From Eimeria necatrix (lineage: Eukaryota > Apicomplexa > Conoidasida > Eucoccidiorida > Eimeriidae), in NCBI RefSeq assembly GCF_000499385.1, contig NW_013652324.1, positions 1 through 64,000 of the forward strand: a stretch of 64,000 nt of DNA. Direction: 5' to 3'. Made by a program: the position numbers and the translations under genes. Below the pieces are notes generated by a model. That model worked only from the letters and a program-made list of their open reading frames with translations, had not been told where the DNA came from and did no database searches. Positions 21,301-36,300 of this stretch are shown in pieces; within the stretch, counting starts at the first letter, position 1; every line of letters begins with the position of its first letter.

Positions 21301-24300
21301 GCGACATTAGAAATGGAAATAGGAATGCACTGCTACTTTTGATAGGCTCTACAAACCATGAAGGCCGAATGGGAGCAAATCAAATTTGATTTTCCAGAGA
21401 CATACAAGGACACAGATACTTACATTTTGAAAGGTACAGACGAAATCGTGGCTTTGCTTGACGAGCACATTATGACTACGCAAGGACTGCAGTTTTCGAT
21501 TTACAAGAAGCCTCTGGAAAAGGAGATTGAAGAGTGGGCCAATCTCATAATGACGGTCAGTGCCACAAAGTTGCAGTTCCACGACATTAACTTCAACCGT
21601 TCAGAGCTTGAGTTCCAAGACATTAACTTCAACCCTTCAGAGGTTGAAGGCCAATCTAGTAACTGCGTGAAGAGATTGTCTACGAGCTCAGGCATCTGAA
21701 ACCTTAGACGAATGGCTCAAGTGTCAAAGAGCCTGGCTATATCTGCAACCAATCTTCCACTCGCCCGATATACCGAAACAACTTCCAGCAGAAACAAAGC
21801 GGTACAAATATGAAACAAAGAACAATATTCAGCTGCAGATGCGAAATGAGAACGTAGAGCGCACAGTTTTCACGATGCATGAGACCCTTAAGCTGAATAC
21901 TGAGGGATCTGTTCTGTTTAAAGTTCAGGTTTTTCACTGTGGACACTGCCTGGAGGGTTTTGATGCGACACACGTATGAAGAGCCCCAAGTGCTGGCTGC
22001 GTGTTCAACCCCTGGTTTGGCGGATAAACTTCGCGAAAACAACAGGCTCTTGGAGAGAGTGCAGAAAGAACTCCAGTCGTATCTTGAGCTTAAACGCAGT
22101 CAGTTCGCTCGCTTCTACTTTCTTTCGAACGATGAATTGTTGGAGATTTTGTCGGAATCGACAGATCCGCTAAAGGTCCAAGCGTTCCTATGCAAAGTCT
22201 TCGAGAACATAAATGAACTGGAATTCAACTCAGACCTTGTGGCTACTGCCATGTTTTCTGCCGAAGGTAGGCTAAGTTTGCACACATAAAGACTGAGTCT
22301 GCTACTTTTAAAAGGGGCGATAAGACTCACAACTGGCATTCTTACTGAATCTACAGGCGAGAAAATGGCATTTGTCAAAGATCTCGCAACTGCCGGCAGG
22401 AGCGTAGAGATTTGGATGAGAGATTTGGAGCAGATTATGAAGCTTTCCGTTAAAAACGCACTCCATCAAGCAATAACGGACTACGCCAAATGCGAGCGAA
22501 CAACGTGGGTTACAAAACATGCTGGGCAGTGTGTGCTGAACGGTAGCCAGGTCCATTGGACCGCCTTAGTTGAAGATGCCATTCAAACCGGGCAGCTTAA
22601 AAGCCTCATGGAAGCTCGCACAAGGCAGCTACTAGACCTGGTAAGAGTGCCGCGAGGCCAGCCATAAAGCTTTTGTGCCACTCATAGTGCCGTTGGCAAT
22701 GCGACCGCGTGAATGGAATGCAGCCAACCACGAAGTTGCGTATGTTGGAAACTTCCTGTTGGCGGCTTCCATGATCTTATTTAAGCAAAGCATACCAGCA
22801 AACGAGAAACTATTGTTCTTTCAAGGCAAAGCGTTTGCAATGTAAATTACATGAAATGGTCTGTTTTCTAATCTGCTCTTATGCAGGTCGCACTTGTTCG
22901 AAAGGGACTCAACTCGATGCAGAGCATCACCATTGGGGCTCTTATTGTAATTGACGTCCACGCCAAAGACATCGTGCAACGTCTTTGGGACGAAGAGGTG
23001 TCCAGCGTGGAAGCGTTTGAATGGATTGCCCAGTTGAGATACTATTGGAGAGATGACAACTGCTGGACCCAGTGTGTGCAGACTGACTTCCCGTATGGCA
23101 ACGAGTACCTTGGAAATACTTCACGGTTGGTGATCACTCCACTAACGGACATGGCGTATATGACGTTGATGGGGGCTCAACAGCTTAACCTCGGTAGGCG
23201 TACAGCCCGCACCCAACTGTTCCTGTACTCTTCTTCCCACAGAAACATTAAGTCAACATATCTACATTTTTCCTGTTTCGAGCAAACGCTTATTATTTTG
23301 CTTGACTGCGGATTGCGCTGCAGGCGGGTCACTGGCAGGCCCTGCAGGAACAGGAAAGACAGAAACCACGAAGGACTTGGCGAAAGCTTTGGCAACCCAG
23401 TGTGTCGTTTTTAACTGCTCCGAAATGATGGACTACATCATGATAGCAAAATTTTTCAAAGGATTGGTTTCTTCAGGAGCATGGTGTTGTTTTGATGAAT
23501 TCAACCGAATCAATGTGGAGGTTAGTACTAGGTCCAGCAGAATTCCGGTTCAGCGTGCAACGCTTTTGCAACGCAGCCAATATTTCAGCCAGCACTGTGC
23601 CACATAATGTCTAATTTGAAGGGTCGCTGCTATGCTGCCTTGTTCACTTTGCTCTACAGGTATTGTCCGTTATTGCGCAACAACTGATTGTGCTGTTTGG
23701 AGCGAAAAATCAACTTCAAGGCTACGATACGACGTTGGAGATTGATTTTGAGGATTCGCGCATAGTGGTTGAGCCTATATTCAACGTATTTATCACCATG
23801 AACCCTGGGTACGCCGGCAGAACGGAGCTTCCGGATAACCTCAAATGCCTTTTCAGGCCTATGGCCATGATGGTAAGGCAGTGACGCTTCACTAATGCCG
23901 AGGGGCTACACAGAATTTAGCATGGCAACGAAAAGTCTTGAACCCCGCAACTGTTGCTGGAAAGGGCTAGGATATTGTTTTCTTGGCTCGACCACCTTTC
24001 GCAATCGATAAGACTTTTGGCCTCAGGTACCAGATTACTCGATGATCGCTGAAATTATGCTATATAGCTTTGGTTTCGATCAAGCCAGGGAATTGGCAAC
24101 GAAAATGGTTGCAACGTTCAAGTTATCATCAGAGCAATTGTCATCTCAAGATCATTACGACTACGGCATGAGAGCGGTTCGATCAGTCATCAATGCAGCG
24201 GGGGCATTAAAAAGAAAACATAGCAGTATGGACGAACAACAAATTCTGCTTCAAGCACTCAAAGATGTGAACGTCCCGAAGTTCCTGTCTCACGATCTTC

Positions 24301-27300
24301 CTCTGTTTGAAAATATTATTGCTGATCTGTTCCCTGGAATCGAAATACCCCGCTCTGATAACCAGCTCCTTCAAGAAGCACTTGCACTTCAGTCGGAGGT
24401 GCTGAGGCTGCAGCCGGTTGAAGCCTTTATGCTGAAAGTGATGCAACTTTACGACACAGTTCAGGTTCGTCATGGCATCATGCTTGTGGGCCCCACAGGA
24501 GGGGGCAAGACAAGCAGCTACAGACTGCTAGCTGCCGCCATGAGCGACCTACATAAGGTCCCCGGATTTGCCAAGGTGCGCTCAGCTCTTTTACTCATCT
24601 ACTCTGAGCAAGTCAAGCATAAATTGTCTTGGCCACACGCTCCTAAGTATGAGTTCAAAAGCAGCGGTTCTTCTTGCCGCTTCTTATGTACAGGTGCATG
24701 TCGACGTGTTGAACCCGAAGTCCGTGACTATTGGGCAGCTTTACGGATGTTTTAATGAAACAACCCATGAATGGACAGATGGCTTGGCAGCGGCACTCAT
24801 TCGCCATTCAATTCGCGACACTTCCCCCGATCAGCATTGGATCATGTTTGATGGTCCAGTTGACGCCCTGTGGATTGAAAGCATGAATTCTGTCTTGGAT
24901 GACAACAAAAAGCTATGTCTCAACTCCGGAGAAATTATTGCTCTAACGCCAAGAATGGTAATAATGTTTGAGGTGAGAGTTGTCCACATATTTTTTCAAT
25001 AAACGGACCCAAAAAATCCCCACGGTGCTGGTTGTTAGGCTCGATTCAACTATGATAGCCGAGTACGTGTGTGGCCTTAGGTCGAAGACCTATCCGTAGC
25101 ATCTCCTGCAACAGTTAGTCGCTGTGGAATGGTGTATATGGAGCCAGACGTCCTTGGTTTTCGGCCACTTGTTGCTTCTTGGCTAAAGGGGCTTCCTCCA
25201 ACATTCAAAGATGCACATAAAACACTCATTGAAGAACTGTGCGATAACATAATCGCTGGAGGGACTGTTTTCATCAGAAAGCAGTGCAAGGAGGTCATAA
25301 GGACGGTGAACTCTAACCTCTGCGTGTCTTGTCTCCGAATGCTGGGCTCCATTTGCTCCCGCTACCGCCCAGTGGACAAGCCAGCCGATAGTGAACAAGG
25401 AGATGTGCTGCTTTCGCGTCTTCCTGCCGCCTTTATTTTCAGCTTTGTTTGGTCATTTGGGGTCGCAGTAGATGGTAAGCTGAATGTCCGCTTATCTGAG
25501 AGCCCGTTGGCTAAAAGAGTTCAGCTGCAGAACGGAATATAATTGCTGTGTGATGCCTCTGTGAACCTTTTATTAGGCCCGAGCAGGAAGAAAATCGACG
25601 ACTGGCTTCAAAACAGAGTGCGAGAGCTTGGGTTTGATATTGATCTTCCAGCGGCAGACTCAAGCTTTTTCGACTTTTGCTACGATATCAACAGCCATCG
25701 GTGGACCCACTGGGAAGACACAGCATCATCATTCGTAGTACCAAAGGGCGCGACGTACGAGAACATCGTAGTCCCAACATTAGACTCCATCCGTCTGTCT
25801 TACTCGATCAGCACGTTGCTTCTAAACGGGCATCCTGTCATCTGCCCAGGGCCTACTGGAACTGGGAAGACTGTCGTTTTGACGGAGCTTCTCTTACTCT
25901 CTTTACCGGAAAATTTTGAAGCTCATCTCATGAGCTTTTCTGCGCACACGCGCGTCAACCAGGTGCAGGTAAGTTTGGAGTTCGGAAAGGGCGAACAATT
26001 TGAACTACATTTGTAGTTTCGGACCAGTATTCCGCTTGCCGCCTGTTGATATGGTTAGTAGAAATGAGCTTCAAGAGGAGCAGGCGTCCCCTAGTTTTAC
26101 GGTATACTGCAGGATCTGCTAGAAGCAAAATTGGAGAAGAGACGAAGAGGAGTTTATGGCCCAGCCGCCGGTAAAACGTGTATATTCTTTATTGACGACT
26201 TAAACATGCCACGGAAAGAAGAATTCGGAGCTCAGCCTCCACTGGAACTTTTAAGGCAGTGGTAAGCGAAAAGTCACTACAGGAACAAACCAAAGCCAGC
26301 CGCTTCAAGCTTCCATTCAGTTTACGTCTCACAGGGACACTTTCTTCTTATTCGCTACGATGAGGCTTGTTCAGGTTCGATCACAAAGGCTGGTACGACC
26401 GCAAGGCTCTTGCTTTCCAGGAAGTTGTGGATGTTGCCATGGTTGCTGCCATGGGTCCACCAGGAGGAGGAAGGAACGAAATATCTGCACGTTTGTTGAG
26501 ACACTACTGTGTCCTAGCTTTCAACGAGCTCCAAAGAACTTCCATTGCGAAAATTTTCCAGACATTAAACAAGTACTGCTTCCAGCAATTTCCTCAGAAT
26601 ATTCAGGTACGTTAAACATAGTTCACAGCTGGACGAAATTTGCTGCCCCAACTGCTCTTGACCGCTGAATAGTTTTCCACACGAGGAAGACGCGGAAACT
26701 ATGAGAGAATATGACAGCATGAAGCTGAAAGATTCCCGCTGCAAGGCCACCATTGGCTCATATGACTCCATGAATGTGTCTCTAAATTGAATTCAGGCCC
26801 TCACAGACCCACTGGTATTCGCAACAATTGATCTCTATGCAGAGGTTACCAAAGCATTGCTTCCAACCCCAATGAAATCCCACTACACATTTAACATGCG
26901 TGAAATATGGAAGGTTTTTCAAGGACTTTCATTCCTCTCGCCGAAGGTAGTAAATGAGCCAACGGCGGTGAGTAGAGCATTTCGTCCTCCAATTCTTGTG
27001 GAGGTAATGCGCAGGCTAGGATGGTCTAACCATATGATAGCCTGGTCTGCGTGCGCAGTGGTTTATTTCAAGGCATGTCAGCTTCTAGCGGCCTCTGATG
27101 TGGTGCAAAGTTTCTGTGTCGCTGCACTGAGGAACCACCTTAAGAAATGTTTTGGTGGCATGCCCACGGCCATAAAGTTAAGGCGCTCACACGTTATCTC
27201 GACCCTGCCAAAAGTAGCAAACGATAAAGGAATTCTTCGTATCCCAAAATTGAGGCAAAACAGCCGGGGTGTTTCAGGTTGTTCGGTGCTGGATTCATGA

Positions 27301-30300
27301 AGCTTGCCGCGTGTTCTGCGACCGCCTAGTTGACGACGAGGACAGAAGGTGGTTCCACGAGCTTCTTCAACAGCAAGCCAAGCAAACGTTCGGTGTTGAT
27401 TTTACAGACACAAAAGAAATTTCATCTATGATATTCGCCGACTTCGTGCAGCATTCGTCAGACAGACATTACTTGGTGCGCCTAGGATCAACTTAGCAGT
27501 GTAAAAACAGACAGGTTTTTTCGAACAGCCTTTTATTGGCTCTTTTAATGAATTCACCCGAGTATGTGAGTAGGTTTCTTCTGAGCTACAAAAGCACGCG
27601 CTTGCATGTCTTTCATATGATGGCACAGGAGGTCGCTTCTGCTGAAAAGCTCAAGCGCGTAGTCGAAGACTACCTTCAGGACTACAACAACACCTTTTCA
27701 GTTCCAATGCAACTCGTGATGTTTGGAGATGCCTGCGGTCATGTGACACGGATCTGCCGTGTACTTCGGCAACCATCAGGGCACGCTCTTCTCCTGGGAG
27801 TGAGAGGCTCAGGACGCCAATCGCTCAGTCGCCTCGCTGCCTTCATCATGGAGACGGAATGCTTCCAAATCGACGCATCAAAAGGTTCTCCACAATAAAT
27901 ATTGCGCCAACCGTGCGAGAGTTTTGATTGCACGCAATCATAAGCTGTGAACAATAAGTGCCTGCAAACGCAGAGGGCCGCATGTATTTTGCCAAAACGC
28001 TTCTGTCTGCCCCAATAGGTTACGGAATTTCAGAATGGAGAGACGACTTGAAGACGTGCTTTATGAAATCTGGCTTGGAGGACAAAGTGCAAACATTTCT
28101 GTTCTGCGATTCTCAAGTTCTGGAAGAAACTATGTTAGAGGACATCAACAGCGCTTTAAATTATGGAGATGCTCCCAATATATACAAAAAGGAAGACAAC
28201 GAGGAAATCATGAAGGTTTGCAGGTGAGGTGCCTTTTGTCAGCATTATCTCGAGCATTATCGCCACCCACTCGGTCGCGCCGCATGTAGGTCCGGGCTGC
28301 CTAGTTGTTTCACATCACAATTCTTGTATGCTTCCTCAGAGCATACTGCAAGCAGCTTGGCATGGCCCCAACAAAAGGAAACGTTTTCAATGCCTACGTA
28401 AAAAAGGTCAAGGCAAACCTTCACATGATTCTGGCCATGAGCCCATTGGGAGTGCAGTTTCGCACATGGCTGAGAATGTTCCCCTCTTTCACCAATTGCT
28501 GCACCATCAACTGGTTTTCGGAGGTGCGACGTTGCCCTTCTTAACGTAGCGGCGCCATACAGAGTGGAGACCCAATTCCTATGAGAATGAGGATAGGGGG
28601 AGTGCCTTCAGCTGCGTGGAGAGGTGATAGCTTGCTTATAGATGATTCAGCGTTTGTCGCTGTCCTGTGTGCTGCTCGACCGTGCTCGCAGTGGCCAGCA
28701 GAGGCCCTAGTATCCGTTGCACACATGCAAATGGAGAAAAGCGATGTGGTAGTCCAGTCGTATGAACAGGTTCTCAATGTTCTACAAGCCATGCACAGTG
28801 GAGTTCAAAGCACTGCTGCACGATACAGGGAAGAGCTTGGTCGGACTATGTATGCAACCCCTACGACGTTCTTGGAAATGCTGTCAGCTTTTCTGCAACT
28901 CGTTCAAGCCAAGCAAGTTGACTTGGTAACTATTCAAGATAGATTTGAAAAGGGATTGGGGAAGCTTGAAGAGACGTCCAAGCAAGTGGCAGCTATGCAG
29001 GCTCAGCTCCAAGAACTCCAGCCAGTCTTACAAGCTACGTCAGAAGAGGTGGGCTTGCTATGAATAGCCAAACAGCTAGCTCTACTGCCACCAAAAGCAC
29101 ATAAATTAAGTCTGCTGCCCATATATTGAGCCACAAGGTGCCTAGAGTGAGCCGAGCGGTGCGAATAGCCTGTTGGTAGTGTTAAAAGTGCTATGAAGAG
29201 CCTGCGCCGGAGGAGCCTAGCAGCAAAGCGATTGCAAATGAAATTACAGGTAGAAAGGACAATGATTCAAATTCAAAAAGATCATGCGATTGCGGATGAG
29301 ACAAAAAAAATCGTTGCACATGATGAAGCAGCTGCTTCAAAAAAAGCAAGTGAAACTCAAGCTCTTAAAGATGATGCCCAGCGTGATCTAGACGAAGCAC
29401 TTCCAGCACTCGAAGAAGCTGTGGAATGCGTTAAAAAGTTAAAGTCAGACCATATACGGGAGGTGAAGGCACTGACAAAACCGCCATCAGGTGTCATTCT
29501 CACGATGGAGGCTGTATGCATCATGTTTGGAGTAAGCAAATAAAGTAGTACCACCTTTATTGAATGAATCTGGCACGGAACGCCCGTTCATGATTTTCTT
29601 CTAATTTTGACCCCTGTGCGAAATTCCAGGTTCCTCCCGTGAAAAAACCTGATCCTTCGAGACCCGGAGTAAAAATTGAGGATTACTGGGAATCTGCTCA
29701 ACATAGGCTTTTGAGGGACCCAAAGAAGCTTCTTGAAGACCTCCTAAAGTATGACAAGGTCAGTTAAACCGAATGCAACACTCTTTCTGTGGATGCTGCT
29801 TGAAAATTACAACCATCTGTAGCCCAACACGTACCATCATTTCGTCTCAGTGTGATGCTAAACATTTACTCTCTCATGCGTCTTCGGCCCCTGGCGAGCA
29901 GGATAATATCCCGGAATCTATCATTTCGACAATCAGCCCCTACATCGAGAGGACCGACTTTGACCCAGCAGCTATCCGCAAAGCATCTGTTGCATGCGAG
30001 GCTATTTGCATGTGGGTGCGCGCGATGTTCAAGTACTACAATGTCGCAAAGATTGTGGAGCCAAAGCGAGTCAAGTTGCGGCAGGCCGAATCTGAGCTGC
30101 TCGCCACTACAGAGAATTTGGAGAGAACGAAGGCTAGGCTTAAGGAAGTAGAGGATAAAATTGAACGCCTTGCAAGCGACTTCGCTCTTGCTGTTGAGAA
30201 AAAGGTGATGTAAAAAGGCCGCCAAAAGATGGCTTTCAGCTTAATGAAGCACTGAAATCTCGCTACACGCAGAGACAAGGAATCACGCAGCCACGGTGGA

Positions 30301-33300
30301 TCTCAAGTCTTGAAGTGATTCCTTTGCAGGGCTTAACAAACACTTGCTTTCGCTGTGGTAATACAGGAGCAACTTACCAAAGAGATTCAGAGCTGTCAGA
30401 AGAAAATACAGAGGGCCGAACCTCTCTTACTCGGCCTCGAAGATGAAAGACAACGCTGGGGAGAGCAGGCTCGCCTTTCAAAGGAACTTTACAGCTACAT
30501 CTCAGGTTCGGTTTTTGAATAGAGCGAGATGTGGCATCGACATAAGCAGCAGGAGGACACGCAAGCACATCAAGTCTACTTCTGGTTTCTCCGCTTAGGC
30601 CACGCCCTAATCAATGCTGGAATGCTAACTTACGCCGGGCCATTCACAGTTACTTTTCGTGAAGAGCTAAAAGCGCAATGGTCGGAGCTATTGCGTCTGC
30701 ACCAACTACCCTTCCAGGCATCATGCGGCCTCAAGCAATTTCTTGGTATGTCACTTTGTAGATTTATTAGGGCTGCCACCTGCGTTTCATCCTGTTGCAA
30801 AAACGTGTCTCTCTTTGATGTGTGCTGTACAGGTGACCCCGTGACTATTAGGCAATGGATTGCTTGGGGCTTGCCGAATGATGAACTGTCTATCCAAAAT
30901 GGTATCATTATGGATCGTGCCAGAAGGTGGCCCCTAATGATTGACCCTCAAGTGGGCAGAAACAGTCCGCAAAAAATGTAGAGTATCAGTGAATAAGCAG
31001 TAATGTTCTGAGTGTACAAATGCTGCACATACTCGTGTAAACCCACTATAGAATAAGTGCAGCTGTGCTTGTTCGTTCGTACCAGAGCCAGGCAAACCGT
31101 TTCATCAAGAGAAGTGCTAGGGCTACTGAAATTGGCTTCGAAGTTTTTAAATTGTCTGATGCGGCATTTATGAGGGAACTTGAGCTATCTATCCAGCTTG
31201 GAAAGTGGGTTCTTATAGAAAATGTTTCAGAAACTTTGGATCCAGCCCTCGACCCGGTCCTTCTCCAGCAGAAGACGAAGAGTGGCTCAGGTAAAATTCA
31301 GGGTGGTACTAACGCTCGCGTGCCACAAACGAAAGACTACGGTGTGGCATGCAACTCCATTGCATATAAGACATTAATGGGTGCTCTGCGTTGAAGGCTA
31401 CTGCATCCGGCTTGGCGAAAAACCAATTCCTTGGGGACCCTCCTTTAAACTTTTCATGACGACAAAGCTCCCCAATCCAAAGTTTTCTGTGGACACTTTC
31501 GTCAAGACAACGGTCATTAATTTCGCAATCACTCCAGAAGGTTGGTTTGAGACTATTCTTCAGCCCTCACTAAGTGCCAACACACTCAGAAAAATCCCTT
31601 GTCACCTTAGTCAGCTCCCGAAGCCTCTGGAAATACCAAGCGAGCATTTGCAACAACGGATGCATTTTTTTTATTAAGGGCTAGAGGACCAAATGCTAGG
31701 CCTTGTTGTGACCAAGGAAGCACCCCAGCTAGAAGAAAGGAAAGCTGCTTTGGCACAAAGCAACGCTGACATGCGCCGAGAACTCAAAGACCTTCAAGAC
31801 AAAATCCTTCAGGTTATGTCGCAGTCTCAAGGAAACATCTTGGATGATGAAGTTTTGCTCAATACTTTAGCTGCATCGAAGCAGACTTCTGAAGAGATCC
31901 AAGAGAAAGTTCAAGAAGCGGAAGTGACTGAGCGCGAGATTGACGAAGCAAGGTACGCCTTTCAGATTTGAGCTCTTGTGCTCAAGTGCCCTTCCCAGGA
32001 GACAAAGCTGAGCGCTTTCCATTTCCTCGCTTCCTTCTGTTTCCACTTAGGCAGTGCTACAGGAAAGTTGCGGCGCGCTGTAGCCAGCTCTTTTTCTGCC
32101 TCGTTGAACTAGCAGGCATCGAGCCAATGTATCAATACTCCCAGCAGTGGTTCCAGAACTTGATTTCCCTTGGTATAAGCGAGGTTAGTTTTTTTTAAAT
32201 ACCTCGAGGCTTGAAAATTTTATTTGGTGTTAAACACAACTCGTAGAACACACTTTTGCTCCTTGGGAAGTTTAGCAGAGTGAGTTGCTTTAGAACGCCA
32301 CTCGAGCACTGTTCGTTGCCATGCGGTGCTACCCTCCTGGCCAGTTGCTTTAACAAGTTCTTTCATTAAAAATCAAGAGCACAAGATTTGTGTCCGTGCG
32401 TTTTTGAAGGCCGCACCAACTCCAAATGTCGAGCAGCGCACGCAGTTGCTCGTGGACCATCTTTCGTACTTGGTGTACCAAAATGTGTCTAGGTCACTTT
32501 TCGTCCGGCATAAGCTCTTGTTTGCCTTTGCTCTCAGCTTGCGAGTGAGTTTTTCTACGTCTGGAAAGCTTAGCATACCCGATGTATATTTGGAAAGCTG
32601 TGCACTATCAAGCTGCAAAACTACGGATGAGTAAAAGAGGGTTTGCTCCAGTAGCTTGTCCTGTCAAGAGCATGCCTGATTAGCCCAGAAAGTCTTTGCC
32701 TGAGCAGGTGCAAGCTAAAACTCCAGTAGATCCTGCAGAGCTGCGCTTTCTACTGACGGGAACTGTAGCAGCATCAAGCAACACGCCAAATCCTACTTCG
32801 TGGCTTACAGAGAAGCAGTGGCAAGCACTGAGCGAGCTTTCTCATCTGCGCGCGTTTGAGGGGCTGGCTAGCACATTTCAGGAGGAGGAGGAAGGGTTTC
32901 GAAGAATTTCTGACTCTCTTCGAGCAGATCAAGAGCCACTGCCTGGCCGTTGGAAATGTCTGAATTCCATTCAGGTAGGAATCTGAAGGCTGATTCCTGC
33001 ATAGGAACGTTCAACTCATGGCTCAAGCAAATTTCTTTGTAGTAATGGCTATTTTAGGCTAAGCTGCGCAACTGTGTCCGATTACTGTTGCATTTTCAAG
33101 AAAATGTGCATCCTCCGGATTCTTCGCATGGATTCTTTGACCGCTGCTGCAAGCAGCTATATTGAGTCGGAACTCGGAGCCCGCTTTTTGGAGCCCCCCC
33201 CGTTTGACCTAGCTCAGTGTTATAAAGACTCCACATCCCAGACGCCGTTGATCTTCATTTTGTCGCAAGGCTCCGACCCAATATCTGAGCTTCTTAGTTT

Positions 33301-36300
33301 TGCAAAAGATATGAAGATGAGCAGGCGATTTGAATCAATATCATTGGGTAAGACGTCTGCACAAGCTGTTCGCAAAAGGCCCCATGCATGTCGGCTCCGT
33401 AAGAAGCGGTTAGCCCAAACGTTGTAGCAGTTGCCGTGACCTTCTGGTAGCTTCAACACTAATGTGCTCAAACAGGACAAGGCCAGGGCCCAAAAGCTGC
33501 AAAGCTTATTGAGGAAGGATGTAACAGGGGTGGGTGGGTACTTCTTCAAAATTGTCATCTTGCTGCTTCCTGGATGAGCGAGCTTGAGAGGATTTGCGAG
33601 CAGTGGAACCCTGAGGAAATTCATCGTGATTTCAGGTAAGCCGTGCCACAGCAAGAATTGAATAAAGGTTCCCTGTGTCACCAAAGCTGGCAGTTTTGAC
33701 TTCAAATCGCCTTCCTTTTTTGGTTTAAGTTGGCCTGCAGATGCTTAGGAGTTTTAAAGGGCACTTATGTTTCCGTGCATTACTTCAGACTCTGGTTGAC
33801 ATCCATGCCATCCTCATCCTTTCCTGTATCCGTCCTTCAAGTTGGTGTAAAAATGACAAATGAGCCACCAAAGGGTCTGAAGGCAAACTTGCAGCGTCTC
33901 TACGCTGGAATTGACAACCGGCAGCTCAATGCTACGCAACAGCCTACGCAGTTCAAAAGGCTGTATTTTGCGCTTTGCTTCTTTCATGCCATAGTGACGG
34001 TGAGTGCAGGCTGTCGGCGATCGGGCTTTCCTTGCTTGCTTTGAAGCTGTATTGCATATATTACCTTGTGTGTTGTCATGAGGACCTGATATTTGCCCCT
34101 CAAGGGCATTCTCACGCCTTATGTATTTGCGAAATAATAAAAGTAATGAACTTTTTGACCCATAGGAACGCCGGCGCTTTGGGCCAATAGGATGGAACAT
34201 TTACTACGAATTCACTCAAGATGATCTGGTTGTATGCCAGAGGCAGCTTAGAATATTCATGGATGCCAGCGAGAAGATTCCCTTCAAGGTGTGGCGCAAG
34301 CGCTCAGCAAAATCGTGTTTCACAACTAAAGCCCAAGCTCATTCTAGAAGCTCTATTGTATCCATGAGATTGCCAGCAAAACGAAACCATTCATTCGTGG
34401 CTTTTGACCTGTAGGTTTTGCGTTTCCTGGGTGCCCAAATAAATTACGGAGGCCGTGTCACTGATGCCAACGACAAGAGGCTCATTGACGTGATTGCCGA
34501 TACTTACGTGAACGAAAGGCTTATTATCGAGGTGATGCTTGGTTTTACTTTACAAAGCTAAAACTCCCTGGTGCAGGGTACCTGACGCGTCTCAGGACTT
34601 GTCCCAAGCCATTTGCCATTCTCTTAGTTTGCTTGCCTCCATAGGGAGCTTCTTATAAATTTTCAAAGTCGGGTATCTACTACTGCCCAGAGGAAGGAGA
34701 TCTTGAAGGCTTTCAAAAGTATATTCAGTCATTGCCTTCAATTGACCAACCGGAGGTTTTTGGCCTCCACGAAAATGCAAACATTAACTGCGCCCAGATG
34801 GAAGGCAAGGTAAGCCGCAGAGCTGGCAGTTGGAGAGCTGCAAGAAACTGTGCCCTGCTGTTGATAAAGGGAATGGTTCTATTACGAACCAAAGCCTTCC
34901 AGTTCTGAGCCTGTTGCCTTTTGTGCCGCTGGTGATCCTCACGGTCAATATGCTTAGGAGTTACTTGATGGCATACTATCGATGGCACCAAGAAGCAGTT
35001 CGGCGGGATCAACATCTCGCGAGTCGGCAGTATCTGACGTTGCTAGCTACGTACAAAGTATAATACCAGATCTGTTCGACGTAGAATTTATTCAGCAAAA
35101 ATATCCTACTCGTTACGATGAATCCATGAACACAGTTGTTGTGCAAGAGTCGATCAGGTCAGTGAGGCCAGTACACATTGTCAGCATAACGTATGGCCCA
35201 GAGAAAAAGCTGTTATTTTCGCGATTATTGAGCTTATTGGAATGAATCTTAGAGGGCCACAGAAGTGGGGCACTGATGAAGGCTGAAAAGCCATCTTCAG
35301 GGCCTTTCCTAGTGGCATAATTCTAAATTGCAGTCGTGATCTATGTGACACCCAGATATAATGGCTTGCTCGCAATCATCAATAAGACAATAAAGGATCT
35401 TCGTTTGGCGATTCGCGGGCAAATAGTGATGACGGAGGAACTAGAAAAGATTGCTGCAGCTCTCTTTGACAATCAGGTAGGTACAAAAGACTCTTCATGC
35501 AAAAGAGTTCTGGTGGTATCCAGCAGCACGCATCAGCCAGAAAAGCACGCCAAATACTGCAGCATAGGCCAAACTCTAGTTAGTATGTACTGAACGAAAG
35601 CTGAGTGGAAAAATTTGGACCAGTGCCCTTCGTGGTGACTGCGCAGGTCCCCAAAGTGTGGTCTGATAGAGGCTTTGTTTCGATGAAGCCTCTGGGCTCC
35701 TGGCTAAAGGATTTAACAGCAAGACTTTCTTTTCTCCGGTCTTGGATTGACCAAGGACCGCCTAAGTGCTTTTGGATGGCCGGTCTTTTCTTTCCCCAGG
35801 TAAGAAAACTTGCTGCCCTTTATCTGGTCAGCAAAGGCTCTTATATGGTAAGGCGCCATACCTTGAGATGAATAACGCGAAAAAGTGGATTTTCATGAGC
35901 GTCCTTCATTGCACGCAGGCATTCTTGACAGGCGTGCTCCAAAACTATGCACGAAAGTACCGCGTTGCTGTTGATAGGCTTTCTTTTGCATTTACTATTT
36001 TAAAAGACAAAGATGACTCATCAATCAAGCAGGCTCCAGAGGATGGCTGCTTTGTCCAAGGTATTTTTTTGGAGGGCTGCCGTTGGGACTCTGACATGAA
36101 CACGTTGGTAGGCAGCATTTCATTTGCTTTCACATCTTCGTGTCCCGTCCAAGCCATACCCGTTTTTATTTGGGTGCTCGCAGAGGAAACCTTTTTTTCC
36201 GGGCAGTTGATGCAACGCTTCATTACCGACCTTGGCTTTTGCATCAAGAAGTGCGAAGCGTTTTTATATGTTTCTGTCCAGGTTTCTTCGCGTCCAAAAA

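Noticed and set aside
21577..21648. Twelve-residue tandem repeat in the dynein protein
   Set aside because: The dynein sequence continues correctly only if this segment is spliced out.
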